From the NCBI RefSeq assembly GCF_016808095.1, contig NC_068979.1, positions 19,902,444-19,966,443 of the forward strand: DNA of 64,000 nucleotides, in the 5' to 3' direction. Under the pieces are notes generated by a model. The model saw only the letters and a program-made list of their open reading frames with translations. It ran no database searches and had not been told where the DNA came from. Within the stretch, counting starts at the first letter, position 1; each line of letters begins with the position of its first letter. Shown piece after piece: positions 10,668-22,768 of this stretch. The position numbers and the translations under genes were made by a program. This DNA comes from Vigna angularis. Lineage: Eukaryota > Streptophyta > Magnoliopsida > Fabales > Fabaceae.

Positions 10668-12128
10668 TCATTTGTCCATGGCATTTGTAGGGGCGAACTC
10701 GCGCCTTGCCAGAGTGCTGGATTGACTTTCTTCAAACTTTAAACATCCTGAATCGATCAAAGATTGCACTTTATGCTTTAAAGTCTTGCATGCCTCTGTT
10801 GAGTGTCCACACGCTCCTTCATGATAATCACACTTGGCGTTTGTGTCATAGCTCTTTGGGTACGGAGGTCGTATAGGTCTAGTTGGACAAACCTTTATGA
10901 GGTTTCTGCGGAGAAGATCTGGCAGTAACTCTGTATAGGTCATGGGGATAGGAGTGAAGCTGGCGACCTTCTCATCACGATTGTAATTTCTTCGCTCAAT
11001 GGGTCGATTGGACCCATGTGACATTTGAGGATAGGCAATAAAATGTGAGTTAGCTATTTGTTTTTTATCTTTCTCATGTCTAGGACCATACTCATTTAAA
11101 CTTGCTACTAGTTGTGAGCCTAGTGCAATTTTTCCATTTCTTATGCCACCCTCGACCCTCTCTCCAATTACTACTATGTCAACAAAACTTGAGGAGACAC
11201 TGCTTATCATGTGTTCATAAAATGGTGGTTGTAGAGTATTCAAAAATATGGTAGTCATCTCCTTGTCGCTCAGAGGCGGTTCTACTTGAGCAGCAATTTC
11301 TCTCCACCTTTGGGCATATTCTCTAAATGATTCAGACTCTTTCTTCACCATGTTTTGCAGTTGTATTCTGTCAGGTGTTAGATCTTTATTATATTCATAC
11401 TGCCTTAGGAATGCATCAACCAGATCTTTCCATGAATATATGTGAGTAGTTTCTAAGCGCATGTACCAAGTCAAAGCTACGCCAATTAAACTTTCTTGGA
11501 AGATGTGAATCAAAAGTTTTTCATTGTGGGCATAAGCTGCCATTTTCCTGCAGTACATAGTTATATGGCTCCATGGGCAAGTATTTCCCCGATATTTCTC
11601 AAATTCTGGCAACCTGAACTTTGGAGGTATCACCACATCAGGAACTAAACATAGTTTTCTAGCATCTCCAAATTCAAAACTTCCTTCGCCTTCTATGGCT
11701 CTTAACCTCTTCTCAAAGACTTCTAATTTACTCTTGTCGTCCTTAAAATCTGCTGGTGTAACGACATAAGATGAAGACTTCGTCTCAGGTTGTTTTTTCA
11801 TTATCATGTTCTCAATACCTGGTTGGATTGTCTTCCCAGGAATTGTGAAAGTGGTTGCCCCAAGCTCGCCTTCTACTTCAACTGCATTACCTTCGGCCTT
11901 TTGAGTATCAAGATGCCCCAAGTCCACTCCTGATGGTGGAGTATAATTCGGGGGAAGACTATAGGAAGGGAAAGTTTGTACTTCTAGAACTCTTTGTTGT
12001 GGTTGTTGTGCGCACAAATCTTTGGGGCTTTGTAAGGCATTCATGGCCTCTAGGATTTGACTTATTTGTTCCTTCAGCTGTTGGATATCGACTTTCATCC
12101 CCTCTTGAACTTCTCCTTGGTTCTCCAT
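10668..12128 (-). CDS. gag: Ogre/Tat-like Gag protein (left unit)
   Basis: This 486-aa ORF encodes the capsid-forming structural polyprotein of a Ty3/gypsy element, acting in cytoplasmic virus-like particles. A short predicted coiled coil (about residues 12-32) and a Pro/Gln-rich linker precede the Retrotrans_gag core (about 170-335), which includes FRLPEFEKYRG, a W-x-M-x-L helix and FREYAQRWREIAAQ. A Cys/His motif near 432-450 (CDYHEGACGHSTEAC) has C-x2-H-x4-H-x4-C spacing, as in Tat/Ogre Gag rather than a classic CCHC knuckle. The ORF stops soon after this motif, with no fused protease. It lies 281 bp downstream of ORF1 and appears identical to the right-unit copy. It is a complete frame, and retention without pol suggests packaging by proteins from another element. 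Confidence 0.88.
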   Translation of the reverse strand: MENQGEVQEGMKVDIQQLKEQISQILEAMNALQSPKDLCAQQPQQRVLEVQTFPSYSLPPNYTPPSGVDLGHLDTQKAEGNAVEVEGELGATTFTIPGKTIQPGIENMIMKKQPETKSSSYVVTPADFKDDKSKLEVFEKRLRAIEGEGSFEFGDARKLCLVPDVVIPPKFRLPEFEKYRGNTCPWSHITMYCRKMAAYAHNEKLLIHIFQESLIGVALTWYMRLETTHIYSWKDLVDAFLRQYEYNKDLTPDRIQLQNMVKKESESFREYAQRWREIAAQVEPPLSDKEMTTIFLNTLQPPFYEHMISSVSSSFVDIVVIGERVEGGIRNGKIALGSQLVASLNEYGPRHEKDKKQIANSHFIAYPQMSHGSNRPIERRNYNRDEKVASFTPIPMTYTELLPDLLRRNLIKVCPTRPIRPPYPKSYDTNAKCDYHEGACGHSTEACKTLKHKVQSLIDSGCLKFEESQSSTLARREFAPTNAMDK

Positions 12129-12409
12129 GATTTTGCCACTGGTTCGTGTCCTTTAGGATGTTTTGGAGACTTTAGCCGTATTATTATTTTTAAACTGAAT
12201 TTTATTAGATGAAATAAATTAAGAAAAAGAAAATAAAAATGAAAAAAAAAATAGAAAAGACAAAGCAACGCAATTACTATAGTAAGAAATTATAAAGATG
12301 CGAAAACATTGCCAAATGTATAATCTGGAAATTAACATGAAACAAAGTCAATAGGACAGTCCATTCACAACATTTAAGTTCAACACATGTGAGGTGTGCA
12401 AAATCACGA

Positions 12410-14308
12410 TCAACTATCATGAGCCTCAGCCATTACATTCTTCATTTCTCTTATCAGTTTCTTGCAGTAATTGAGGAAAGTTTCAACCTTCTTAGGTGGG
12501 TTAAAGATCGGCAATGCAGACTCAGCATCAGCTAATAGCTTAGGGACATCCTTAATGGCTTCATTGGCAAGGGAAGCTAGCTGTGCGAAACTTCTCTTCC
12601 AGTTTTTTATAACTCGCCCTTGTTCAATGGTATACTCCTTCATCTGATTCATCAACTCTTGATGTTTCTTCTCTGATTCAGCCCGATGCCAACGTTCCTT
12701 CTTCAGTTTTGTCACTGCTGCATTCGCCTGTTGTTCGGCGTCGTCCATTCTAATATGCATTTTGTGCAGTTCCTCTAGTACTTTTTGCTTGTCCCTCTGG
12801 GATTGGTCACACAATTGCTTCGTAACACGCTCTGATATCTCAATTATACCATATTCCCGGTCTTTCAAAGTCAGCTCAATGTTGGCCGCTACTAGCTCTT
12901 GCTTTTGTCTTATTAACAACTCCTCGTATGCTTCGCTGTTTTCCACACCTTCTTGCTTAAGATTCTCATAATCATGTTGTAGGCTCTGAAAATTATTGGT
13001 CAACTTGATATTTTCTAGTTTCATTTGCTCGAATTCTGCCTTCAACAATTTTACTTCCTCACTTTCAGCCTTATGAAACTGTTTTCCATAATCTAGGTTA
13101 GGAGAAGTTAACTCGAAAGGAAACTTCACTGTCCTAACCTTTTCTGCAATCCAATGGTTGTAAGGAATTCCTTCATCAATAGTCCATGGTCTGGGGTCCA
13201 TTTCTGCACGAATAATGTTGCCCCAAGCATTCCTAACTTGATGAAGTACTTCAACAAAGGTTCCTTCCTCATAATAGATTTGCAATATGGCAAGAGACGT
13301 AGGTGTAGGTGATCCTCTCATAGGATGCCCAAATTGCCTTTGTGCTAACACAGGATTGTAATTAATACAACACCTAATACCCATGAGGGGTACATTAGGG
13401 TACCTCCCGCAGTGATATATAATTTGTGATCTACGCTGCCAAGGGACACACCATTTAATTTGATCCTCGTTTAAACTTGCACAAAGTTGTGCCCATTCAT
13501 TTGCCCCTTTCACCTTTGGTTTATACTGCAGTAACCCATCCATGGTACACATGGCATTCAAGGCGTCCTCAGTCACACGGGAGATGAACCACGTATACAA
13601 CACTGGTAGACAACATAGCATTTTTCCTCCCTTTAGCTCATAACAACGATTAAGGGTCCCATAAACTTCAGCCAGGATAGCAGTGACCGGATTTTCACAG
13701 CGCTCTTTGTATCCCACAAATGCGTTCATGGCGGCATAGTCGACGAAATTCTTGACATTAGGAAAAAGCATGATACCATAGAGGAGAAGAGCCAATACAT
13801 CCATAAATGTTTCCCAGTTTTCCTCTTCAGCCAGACGATGCAAGTATCCCTTTAGGTATCCTTGAGGAAGGCCCCTCACTTTGCCCTTGATTGTGAACTT
13901 GCTCTCCAGCTTCATAGGGTGTATTTTGATGATCCTTGATAGCTGCAAGACAGGGACATATTGCCCAAGGTAATTGTATGGAGCTTTTCCCTCAAGAGGT
14001 ATATTTAAAATTTGCTCGAATTCTTCCACTGTTGGCACCAGTTGGAAATCTCGAAAAGTGAAACACCTCAATGGTGGATCATAGTACTGTGCTAAAGTAG
14101 TAATTGATGATGTTGGGACCTCCACCTCTAATAACCTTAACAAATTCCCATACTCCTTCTTGAATGCATCCTTTTGGGATGTCTTCATTTTCTTTACCAG
14201 TTCTCTCAGACCATCCATATTTCCTTCCTCCGCTTCAATGGCTATTCTTTCCTTTAAAATATTTGAACTTGAAGGCTGGTCAACTTCACATCTCATGTTA
14301 ATTTCCAT
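12410..14308 (-). CDS. Ogre-type ORF1 protein (left unit)
   Basis: This 632-aa intact ORF lies upstream of gag, the position that defines Ogre elements. Residues about 25-400 resemble the plant DUF7745-type domain found in Ogre ORF1 (TLAQYYDPPLRCFTFRDFQL and later LPVLYTWFISRV are typical stretches). Residues about 405-590 are Glu/Lys/Gln-rich and predicted to form a long coiled coil. The molecular function of this family is not established. The stop at 12410 separates it from gag. It differs from the right-unit copy at three visible residues (R/S near 59, L/V near 181, K/R near 391). The assignment comes from pattern recognition, not a database search. Confidence 0.8.
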   Translation of the reverse strand: MEINMRCEVDQPSSSNILKERIAIEAEEGNMDGLRELVKKMKTSQKDAFKKEYGNLLRLLEVEVPTSSITTLAQYYDPPLRCFTFRDFQLVPTVEEFEQILNIPLEGKAPYNYLGQYVPVLQLSRIIKIHPMKLESKFTIKGKVRGLPQGYLKGYLHRLAEEENWETFMDVLALLLYGIMLFPNVKNFVDYAAMNAFVGYKERCENPVTAILAEVYGTLNRCYELKGGKMLCCLPVLYTWFISRVTEDALNAMCTMDGLLQYKPKVKGANEWAQLCASLNEDQIKWCVPWQRRSQIIYHCGRYPNVPLMGIRCCINYNPVLAQRQFGHPMRGSPTPTSLAILQIYYEEGTFVEVLHQVRNAWGNIIRAEMDPRPWTIDEGIPYNHWIAEKVRTVKFPFELTSPNLDYGKQFHKAESEEVKLLKAEFEQMKLENIKLTNNFQSLQHDYENLKQEGVENSEAYEELLIRQKQELVAANIELTLKDREYGIIEISERVTKQLCDQSQRDKQKVLEELHKMHIRMDDAEQQANAAVTKLKKERWHRAESEKKHQELMNQMKEYTIEQGRVIKNWKRSFAQLASLANEAIKDVPKLLADAESALPIFNPPKKVETFLNYCKKLIREMKNVMAEAHDS

Positions 14309-14978
14309 TTTACCTCAACGGCTTAGTCATAAATTTATAACTTCCTACCTTGGACCAACAACAAGACCATAAAAAAAATGTATGAGAAAAACACATAACG
14401 ATATGGTGATATATACAACGTGTTTAATTTTATTAACAAAAACGGTTATAAGATGACACGCATCTCCCTTTCGTGCCTTAATAAAGGCTGAACACTTATG
14501 ATCTAAGGCCACATACATGCACTCACAAGGATAGCTCCCTAATGCTTAAATCAAGGCCACTAGAGCTATGGCTCTTTTCACTATTTCTCCACAACAGTCA
14601 GAGTAATCAACTAGATGTGGAGACACAAATGAAGAGAACAGACGCTAGCTGGAGTTCTCACGATAGCCAGACAGGAAGTACATCCCAGAGTGACACCGCT
14701 ACACAACCCCTCTATTTCTAAGTTGCGCTCAGACCCGGGTATAGGGCCTCACTCATGATATGCATATGTGTAGAGGGAAATTATAATGTAAAACAACAAT
14801 TGCAAAAATAAACACAGATAAGAAGAAACAATTATTTCAAACATAAATAAAAAGTAAAAGAAACTCACATGCAATTATTCCAAATATTAAACATAGATAA
14901 AGACAAAGGGAATAAAAACACAAAGAAAAACCACATCGAATTCGCTTATCTAATTAAATGGCCTGACTCTCTTTCGTT
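14309..14978 (-). other. Leader between PBS and ORF1 (left unit)
   Basis: About 670 bp of non-coding sequence separates the primer site from the ORF1 start. It contains no ORF of note. One visible difference from the right unit lies near 14642 (g here, t at 33001). Confidence 0.7.
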
Positions 14979-14996
14979 TCCCCAGTGGAGTCGCCA
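14979..14996 (-). other. Primer binding site, Ogre-like (left unit)
   Basis: The minus strand reads TGGCGACTCCACTGGGGA two bases after the LTR end. This is the site typical of Ogre elements, which I recall as complementary to the 3' end of a tRNA-Arg. It fixes the LTR boundary at 14999 and the minus-strand orientation. Confidence 0.85.
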
Positions 14997-14998
14997 TC

Positions 14999-17232
14999 TG
15001 TCGCAACCGGAAAAAATCGCGACGGGACGACGATCCGAAAAAGAAAAAAATAGTTTTGAAAAAAAAGAGATTTTGGAGTCGCCACCATAGTTTATTCTGG
15101 AAAACTACGGAAAAACCATAAAATGATAAGGCATGGTCTATTAGAACCAGATTCTTGGTTCGGGAGTCGGTTACGTGTAGGAAAGGTATTAGCACCCTAC
15201 AACGCCTGCATTAAGGCAGTACCTTTAATTAAATATGCGAATATGGATGTGGTTTTCAAAATGTTTAACTTTCTCTTGAAATAAAACTCGAAAGAAACAA
15301 ACAATATTTTTTAGGTTTTTGGGCCCGACAAGGATTGACCTTGCTCCTACGTATTCTCATTCAGAATGAGAAATCAGGGTTCCGTAGTTCGTTTGAAACT
15401 GCTTGAAAATTTTGTTTAAGGATTTGTTGAGAAATTTGTTTAGAAATGATTTTGGATTTTTGGGGAAATGAACCTGACAAGGACTAGCCTTGCTCCTACG
15501 TATCTCCACTTTTGATAGAGAATCAAGGATCACGTAGTTCTGGCAAGGCGATATTATTTGTATTTGAAACATAGATGTTTTTTTTAGTTTTTTGAAGATT
15601 TTATATTTTTTGGTATTTTTTATTTAGGAGAATGAAAAGGTTTTTAGCACAAGGACGATGCGTGCGATCACACATGTGCCTAAACCTTTAAAACATATTT
15701 TTGTAATTTTATTTAAAAGAGAGAAAAGGTTTTTAGCACAAGGACGATGCGTGCGATCACACATGTGCTTAAACCTTTGAAACGTATTTTTGACATTTTT
15801 TTGAAGAAAGAGAAAAGGTTTTTGGCACAAGGACGATGCGTGCGATCACACATGTGCCTAAACCTTTAAAACATATTTTTGGGATTTTGATTTTTTTATT
15901 TTGTATTTTTCTTTTTATCTTTAATTTTTATATTTTAGTTTTCTTTTTATTAAGAAGAGAGACGAGTTGAAATGTCTATGACATAAAATTGTGAAAGAAA
16001 AAAAAAACATAAGATAAAATTGTGGTAGAAAATTGGATAAATTTAAAAAAAAAGATCAAAATGCATATAAATAGAATGAAAAGAAAATGTGTACCTCGTT
16101 GAAGATTTGAAAGATGAAGCAAAACTTTGCTTGTAATAAGTTGTAAGGAGAGATAGGTTGATGGCGAAGAAGATGAATTTATAGTAGAAATGTGGTATGG
16201 GATTTACTATGTATAGAGGGATTAGGAAATAGTAAAATGTGAGAGAAAAATGAAGTAGAGTTTTGGGATGGAATGAAGAGGTTTTGAGAGAGAAGAGATG
16301 AGTATTATGTAATTTTTGTGTGTGTGTGAAGTGAAGAGAATGTAGGTATTTATAGAGTTAAGGATGAAGAAAGTTGATGAATAAAAATAATATAATAAGT
16401 TGGTGGAAAATTTAGATGAAATAAAATATAATAAAAAAAGATGAATAGAAAAAGTTAATGTGGAAAATAAGTGAAAGAAATAATATAAAAAGTTTGTGGA
16501 AAAATTAGGTGAAATAAAATATAGTGAATAGTAAAAGTTAATGTGGAAAATAAGTGAAAGAAATAATATAAAAAGTTGGTGAAGAAATTAGGTATGGAAA
16601 TTAAGTGAAAGAAATAATATAAAAAGTTGGTGGAGAAAGTAGGTAAAATAAAATATAGTGAATAGTAAAAGTTAATGTGGAAAATAAGTGAAAGAAATAA
16701 TATAAAAAGTTGGTGGAGAAATTAGGTGTGGAAATTAAGTGGAAGAAATAATATAAAAAGTTGGTGGAGAAATTAGGTGAAATAAAATATAGTGAATAGT
16801 AAAAGTTAATGTGGAAAATAAGTGAAAGAAATAATATAAAAAGTGGGTGGAGAAATAAGGTGGAGAAAAATGGATAATAAAAAATGTTGATGGAGAAGAT
16901 ATAATTAAAAAATGTAAGTGGAATAATTAGAAAAGTTGATATATAAAATTAATATGGAAATTATGTGGAAAAAGTAAATGAAAAAGGTAGATGATGTGGA
17001 GGGTGAGGTGGATGGTGATGTGGAGAATGGGGTGTGATAAGAAAAGATGGGTGGTGAGGAAGTAAAAAATGTGAGATTATTTTGGGCCATTGGATTAAGT
17101 GTTTAAAAGAAAATTTTGGGGTGCAAAAAGTAAAATAAATAGTATTTTTCATTTTGGTTTTTTTTTTATGTTTTTTTTTTTATTTATTTTTGTGATGAAT
17201 TATATTTACCCGGACGAAATTGGGTATTGACA
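14999..17232 (-). repeat. Ogre-like LTR copy 2 (shared middle LTR)
   Basis: It runs from tgtcgcaaccgg to attgaca and is 2234 bp long. It is the 5' LTR of the left unit and the 3' LTR of the right unit at once. By eye it differs from copy 3 by one substitution (c at 15161, t at 33518) and by T-run length near 17160-17185. Confidence 0.92.
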
Positions 17233-17246
17233 GCTGCCCCTCTTTA
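17233..17246 (-). other. Polypurine tract of right unit
   Basis: The minus strand reads TAAAGAGGGGCAGC directly next to the LTR start, identical to the tract at 1724-1737. Confidence 0.8.
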
Positions 17247-17483
17247 CTTAGATTTTACTAGATAATATGACAAACAACGTTTTTATATTATTAGAGTAAA
17301 AGATAAGTAAAGATAGAAATACTAATTTCGTCTGGGTTTCAAAGAGAAAAGAGGAGAATAACAATCGATTCAAGTACATAAGATGAAGAGAATCACGATG
17401 CAATAAAAAGGGTTCGACCATTGCCTAGCAGAGGATCGATATCCCAAAGAGAAACTAAAGGTGCCATACAAAAATTGAACTTA

Positions 17484-18750
17484 AGGGCCAGGCAAAAATT
17501 GAAGTTAAGAGCCAGTGTGAAAACTGGGCTTGGGGGCCAGTGTGGAAACTGGGCTCTGGGGGCTAGTGTGAAAACTGGGCTTGGGGGCCAGTGTGGAAAC
17601 TGGGCTTGGGGGCCAGTGCGGAAACTAGGCTTGGGGGCCAGTGTGAAAACTGGGCTTTTGGGGCCAGTGTGGAAACTGGGCTTGGGGGCCAGTGTGAAAA
17701 CTGGGCTTTTGGGACCAGTGTCGAAACTGGGCTTGGGGGCTAGTGTGAAAACTGGGCTTTTGGGGCCAGTGTGGAAACTGGGCTTGGGGCCAGTGTGGAA
17801 ACTGGGCTTTGGGGGCCAGTGTGAAAACTGGGCTTGGGGGCCAGTGTGGAAACTGGGCTTGGGGGCCAGTATGGAAACTAGGCTTAGGGGCCAGTGTGAA
17901 AACTGGGCTTTTGGGGCCAGTGTGGAAACTGGGCTTGGGGGCCAGTGTGAAAACTGGGCTTTTGGGGCCAGTGTGGAAACTGGGCTTGGGGGCCAGTGTG
18001 GAAACTGGACTTTAGGGCCAGTGTGAAAACTGGGCTTGGGGCCAGTGTGAAAACTGGGCTTGGAGCCAGTGTGGAAACTGGGCTTTGGGGCCAGTGTGGA
18101 AACTGGGCTTTTGGGGCTAGTGTGGAAACTGGGCTTGGGGGCAAGTGTGAAAACTGGGCTTTTGGGGCCAATGTGGAAACTGGGCTTGGGGGCCAGTGTG
18201 AAAACTGGGCTTTTGGGACCAGTGTGGAAACTGGGCTTGGGGCCAGTGTGGAAACTGGGCTTGGGGCCAGTGTGGAAACTGGGCTTTTGGGGCCAGTGTG
18301 AAAACTGGGCTTGGAGGCCAGTGTGGAAACTGGGCTTGGGGGCCAGTGTGGAAACTGGGCTTGGGGGCCAGTGTGAAAACTGGGCTTTTAGGGCCAGTGT
18401 GGAAACTGGGCTTGGGGGCCAGTGTGGAAACTGGGCTTGGGGGCTAGTGTGAAAACTGGGCTTTTGGGGCCAGTGTGGAAACTGGGCTTGGGGGCCAGTG
18501 TGGAAACTGGGCTTGGGGGCCAGTGTGGAAATTGGACTTTAGGGCCAGTATGAAAACTGGGCTTGGGGCCAGTGTGAAAACTGGGCTTGGGGGCCAGTAT
18601 GGAAACTGGGCTTGGGGGCCAATGTGGAAACTGGGCTTTTGGGGCCAGTGTGGAAACTGGGCTTGGGGGCCAGTGTGGAAACTGGGCTTGGGGGCCAGTG
18701 TGGAAACTGGGCTTGGGGGCCAGTGTGAAAACTGGGCTTTTGAATTTTGA
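17484..18750. repeat. Tandem repeat in 3' region of Ogre-like element (right unit)
   Basis: Apart from single-base differences such as g near 17679 (c in the left unit), this block has the same monomer order and same variant pattern as 1975-3240. Tandem arrays normally change length quickly, so conserved order across ~1.27 kb argues that the two units separated very recently. Confidence 0.95.
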
Positions 18751-19108
18751 AATTCTTGAAACTTGTAATTTGAGAAATGTTGGCTAGTGTGGAAACTGGG
18801 CTTAGGGGCCAGTATGGAAACTGGGTTTGGGACCAATGTGATAATTGGGCTTTGTGGGCCAGTGTGGAAACTGGACTTTCAAATTTTGAAATTCTTGAAA
18901 CTTGTAATTTGAGAAATGTTGGCCAGTGTGGAAACTGGGCTTAGGGGCCAGTATGGAAACTGGGCTTTCAGATTTTGAAATTCTTGAAATTTGTAATTTG
19001 TGAAATGTCTTGTAATTTTGATAGAAATTTGATTTTTGAAAAAGCGTAGGGGTGTTGAAACCTTTCATTTTGTGGGCCAGTGTAGAAACTGGGATTTCGA
19101 ATTTTGAA

Positions 19109-20512
19109 ATTCCTGAAACTTCAAATGTTATTTAATTTTGACACAAATTTGAAAGTTTATCGACATGAAACAATATGGCTTGAGAGAGAAAATCTGAATG
19201 TTATTCTTTTTGTGTTTTCTTTGGTTTTTTTTTTTTTTTTGAAGAAGGAAATCGATAACCATTCATGTGAATGAAGAGGGTTTCGATGAGAAATACTTTC
19301 TTTTTGATAAATATATGAAAACGTTTGCTTTGTTTTGTTTTTTTGTTATTTTTTCGAGTCCATGGTCTTACTTGCAATCATCAGACTGACCATTATTTCC
19401 AATGCTTAGAAAAGTGAGGAATGTCATACATCCGAGATCTAACTTTCAGATTATTACATTTTGACTTTTTCTCCCGAGACATTAACGTACACATGCTTGA
19501 ATTCACTCGGAAGTGAAGAAATGGGAATTGTTTAGAATGGTTTGGAAGATAATGGGATAGCCATGCGGGCTTGTCACCTCATACGCTCCTTACAGGAGAT
19601 GAGTGCCAAAGCGAAACACGAGGTACCTAAAAAGTTGCCCCGATTTGGTGTAATGAGTATGATGGTGAATCCATGATAATTCTGGTGAAAAATTCAAGTA
19701 AGATCTGCAAAGCTGCCCCATTCTTGAGATTATGGTTTGACGAATTTCAAGGAAAAGACGCGCGGTGAGGTTCATCAAGCTGCCCCAGTTTTGTTGTTGT
19801 TTTTTTTTTTTGGAATGGGGTTCCGTTTGGAAGAAGTAGTGGGTAGGAAAGGGTCAGCTAAAAGGATGGCTCAAATTGCTTCGATTTTCTTTTGTATGCT
19901 TTTGGCTGGTTGGTAGAGAGGTCCCCTATTCTTGAGACATTATTCATTTTCAAATCTTTTTTTTTTGGACACATTGAAAGTTATTTTGTCTTATCTCAAA
20001 ATTAAGTTTTATGAAAATATGAGCAATCATCATTCGATCTGCGTGGACTTTGTTAGGCTTGTAAGATGGCTAGGGGCTAAAAGGTATTGAAAGAAAAGGG
20101 TATAAAGGCCCAAATGAAATGTTTGTCGGATACACATTTTTTTTTTAAAACAAAGGTTATCATCTACGCATTGCATCAACTATTTGATCTTTAGAGCACT
20201 TTGCTTTTGTCTTGAACTTCGTTTTTCCTTCATCTCTGGTTAATTCTTTTTTATTGTTGTTTTTTTTTATTTACCCTTTTTGAAGGATTCGCTTCATTTG
20301 ATCGTTGAGTACTCTTCATCTGCATTCCAAGTTGACTCATGCTGATGATAACCCTTGCATGGGAATAATTTTGAAAAAGAATTTATTTTTGGCTCAAACG
20401 GGGTAACAATGGTTATAGTTTTTTGCTTTTTGGATAAAGAAAGAAGGCCACACATCATTTTAAACTCTGATTGCTTTATTTTCAAAAGATTAATTCTACG
20501 ATTAGATGACCT
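19109..20512 (-). other. Non-coding 3' region of Ogre-like element (right unit)
   Basis: This is the counterpart of 3601-5004. It ends with GACCT at 20508-20512, the left target-site copy of the nested element. No pol remnant was recognised. Confidence 0.75.
20508..20512. other. Target-site duplication GACCT (left copy)
   Basis: GACCT lies immediately left of the LTR terminus tgatgag. The matching copy is at 28316-28320, and an identical left copy lies at 5000-5004 in the other unit. Confidence 0.9.
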
Positions 20513-22768
20513 TGATGAGAGTGTCGCACCTCCCACAAAAGTTGTGCATTAAAAGAATGCAGTATAGTTACTAGGAAGTGACTCCTAGGTCGTCTCTCAA
20601 GGACCAATTTGTGATTCAGTCTCAGATTAAACACGAAAGGGGGGGTTTTGTGATTTTTTTTTGGTTTGACACGGAAAAATAAATTTAAAACTGACTGGAA
20701 TTTAAATAAGACAGAATTTAAAAACACTGAAGTAAATTTTAAAGATAGTAAAATCAAAACAGTAAAAGACGATAAAAATGAAAAGTGGTAAATTGAGAAA
20801 TGGAAAAATTAAACGATGTAGAAAACAATAAACGGTAAAATAAAAGAGACAGTAAAAAATAAAAGTACTTGACTGAAAATGAAAAAGATTCATGTAAGGA
20901 TTCAACACTTTAAATAAAATTCTTAAAGGTAAAAATAAAACGAGTAAAACTGATCCAAACATTACATGCTTTTAGAAATAAAATTATACAATTTTTACTG
21001 TTGGAAAATAAAAACACAAGAGAGAGGAATAGAAAGAGGCGAGAGCCTCCTCCCAGGCCGTGACTCTTTCTTGTGATGCTGCTTCCTTTTATTTCCAAAA
21101 CTCAGTACCTACTCCCGTAAGTCCTCCTTCATTCCAGACAATTTTTCCGTTTCTTGTCCCTCAGCAACCCCTTCTTTTCCTAAATTTCTTCCAGCTTTCT
21201 AGCCTATTTTTCAGTCTGCCTTTGTGTTTTGTTTTGTCTCCTTGCAGCACGAATTTCTTCTTGTTGAGCAATTTGTGCTCCTTGGTCGTGCGAAAAGGAA
21301 GTAGGGGGGCCCTTATTTCTTGTACACATGCTGTTAGTCTTCTTTCCATTCCACGGTTTCTCTTCACGCTGCTGTAGTTGCTCCAATTCCAGCTTTCCCA
21401 TCTCTTGTCCCTAGCTTCCTTTGACTTTCTTTCAACTCCTAGACGTGCCAAGGAAATAGGTGGGCTCCCACTTCCAATGTGCTGGATCGTGAACTTGGTT
21501 CTTCCTCTCACGGAAATTTTGCTGCAACCGTGGCTCCCATCCCAATTCTTCTCCCAGCTGGACCGTGAAGGTGGCTGCAGCTGCTGGTGGACGCTCTCTT
21601 CGCTTCATTCACGCTGCAGGTGGCACATCCAACACACGTCCCAGCTCTCTCTTCCGTGCTCTTCGTGCTCCAAGCTTGCTGGACGGTGCAGCTGGGTGTC
21701 CGTGAAACCAAACCTTGCATGCTTCCCTCCACCGTGCTCTTCTCCCATTTAACAATTGTCATTTTCCAATAATATAAGAAGTGATGTACGGCTATGTGTG
21801 CTTTCCACATGGAGCATTTATTTTTATTCTCAATTGTGGGTTGTTGTATTTTCTTCCAGATGAAGCACTTTCTTTCTCCAAAATAAAACATCCCCTTTCT
21901 AAGCAATTTAGTGCAGCGTGTTTGCTTCCTTTCTTTTTCAATTAGAAAGATCACTTTCTTATGTGAGCTACTTCCAAGCATCAATTAAATATCAAAAACC
22001 GTGAGTGGTGGCTGAACCATAAGGTGTGAGCTTTACTTCTTCCCATGTGCAGACCACTTCATTCTCTCCAATTAATCAAGCCCGAGAGTTGCTTCTCTTT
22101 TCCAATAATGAAAAATATTATTTTTAAAATAAAATTCAGCATTTTGTTTTGCATGCCACCAACTTCATTTCCCTCTTCTTTCTTTACGTAGCTGCACCCA
22201 CAAATAAAGAAAACCATGTGGCTCCTTTTTGATTCCAAAAGCTTTTCCAAAATGACTTCTCCATGGGCCCTACGTGAACTTTCATTTGGTGGCCCCTTGT
22301 CTTTATTCCACATCATGTTATGAAAAATGAGAGAAAACCGCCGTGAGCTTCTTTTGCTTAGCTCTGAATTTCATTTGTTCATGGCCCCTCCTTCATTTCA
22401 CTAAGTCCATTATATCCTTTGGTCACCAACGTGAACGGTTCATTCCACCATGCCATTGTCTTTCAAATTTATTTTGACAAAACCGTGAATGGGCGTGTGG
22501 TGTGTATATTTTCCAAGCCAATTTTTACTTCTTAAAAATTCTAAGAAGTGAGATGTTTCCAAATGTCCCAAAATATTATCCAACAATTTCCCTACACTCA
22601 ATAATGTAAATAATTAGTCTCAGATAATTCAAATTAACTAAAATAAGAATTTCTGATCGAAGTAAGCACAATTCAGAAAAATAGGAAAATATTGGACAAT
22701 TAAGTACAATTCCCCGATTAATTCTAGCATAATAAACTAAGTGAAGTGAACAAAATATTGACTCATCA
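20513..22768 (-). repeat. Athila-like 3' LTR (right unit)
   Basis: It is 2256 bp with TG...CA ends. It shares g near 21460 with the 5' LTR at 26060-28315, where the left-unit LTR has t. Confidence 0.92.
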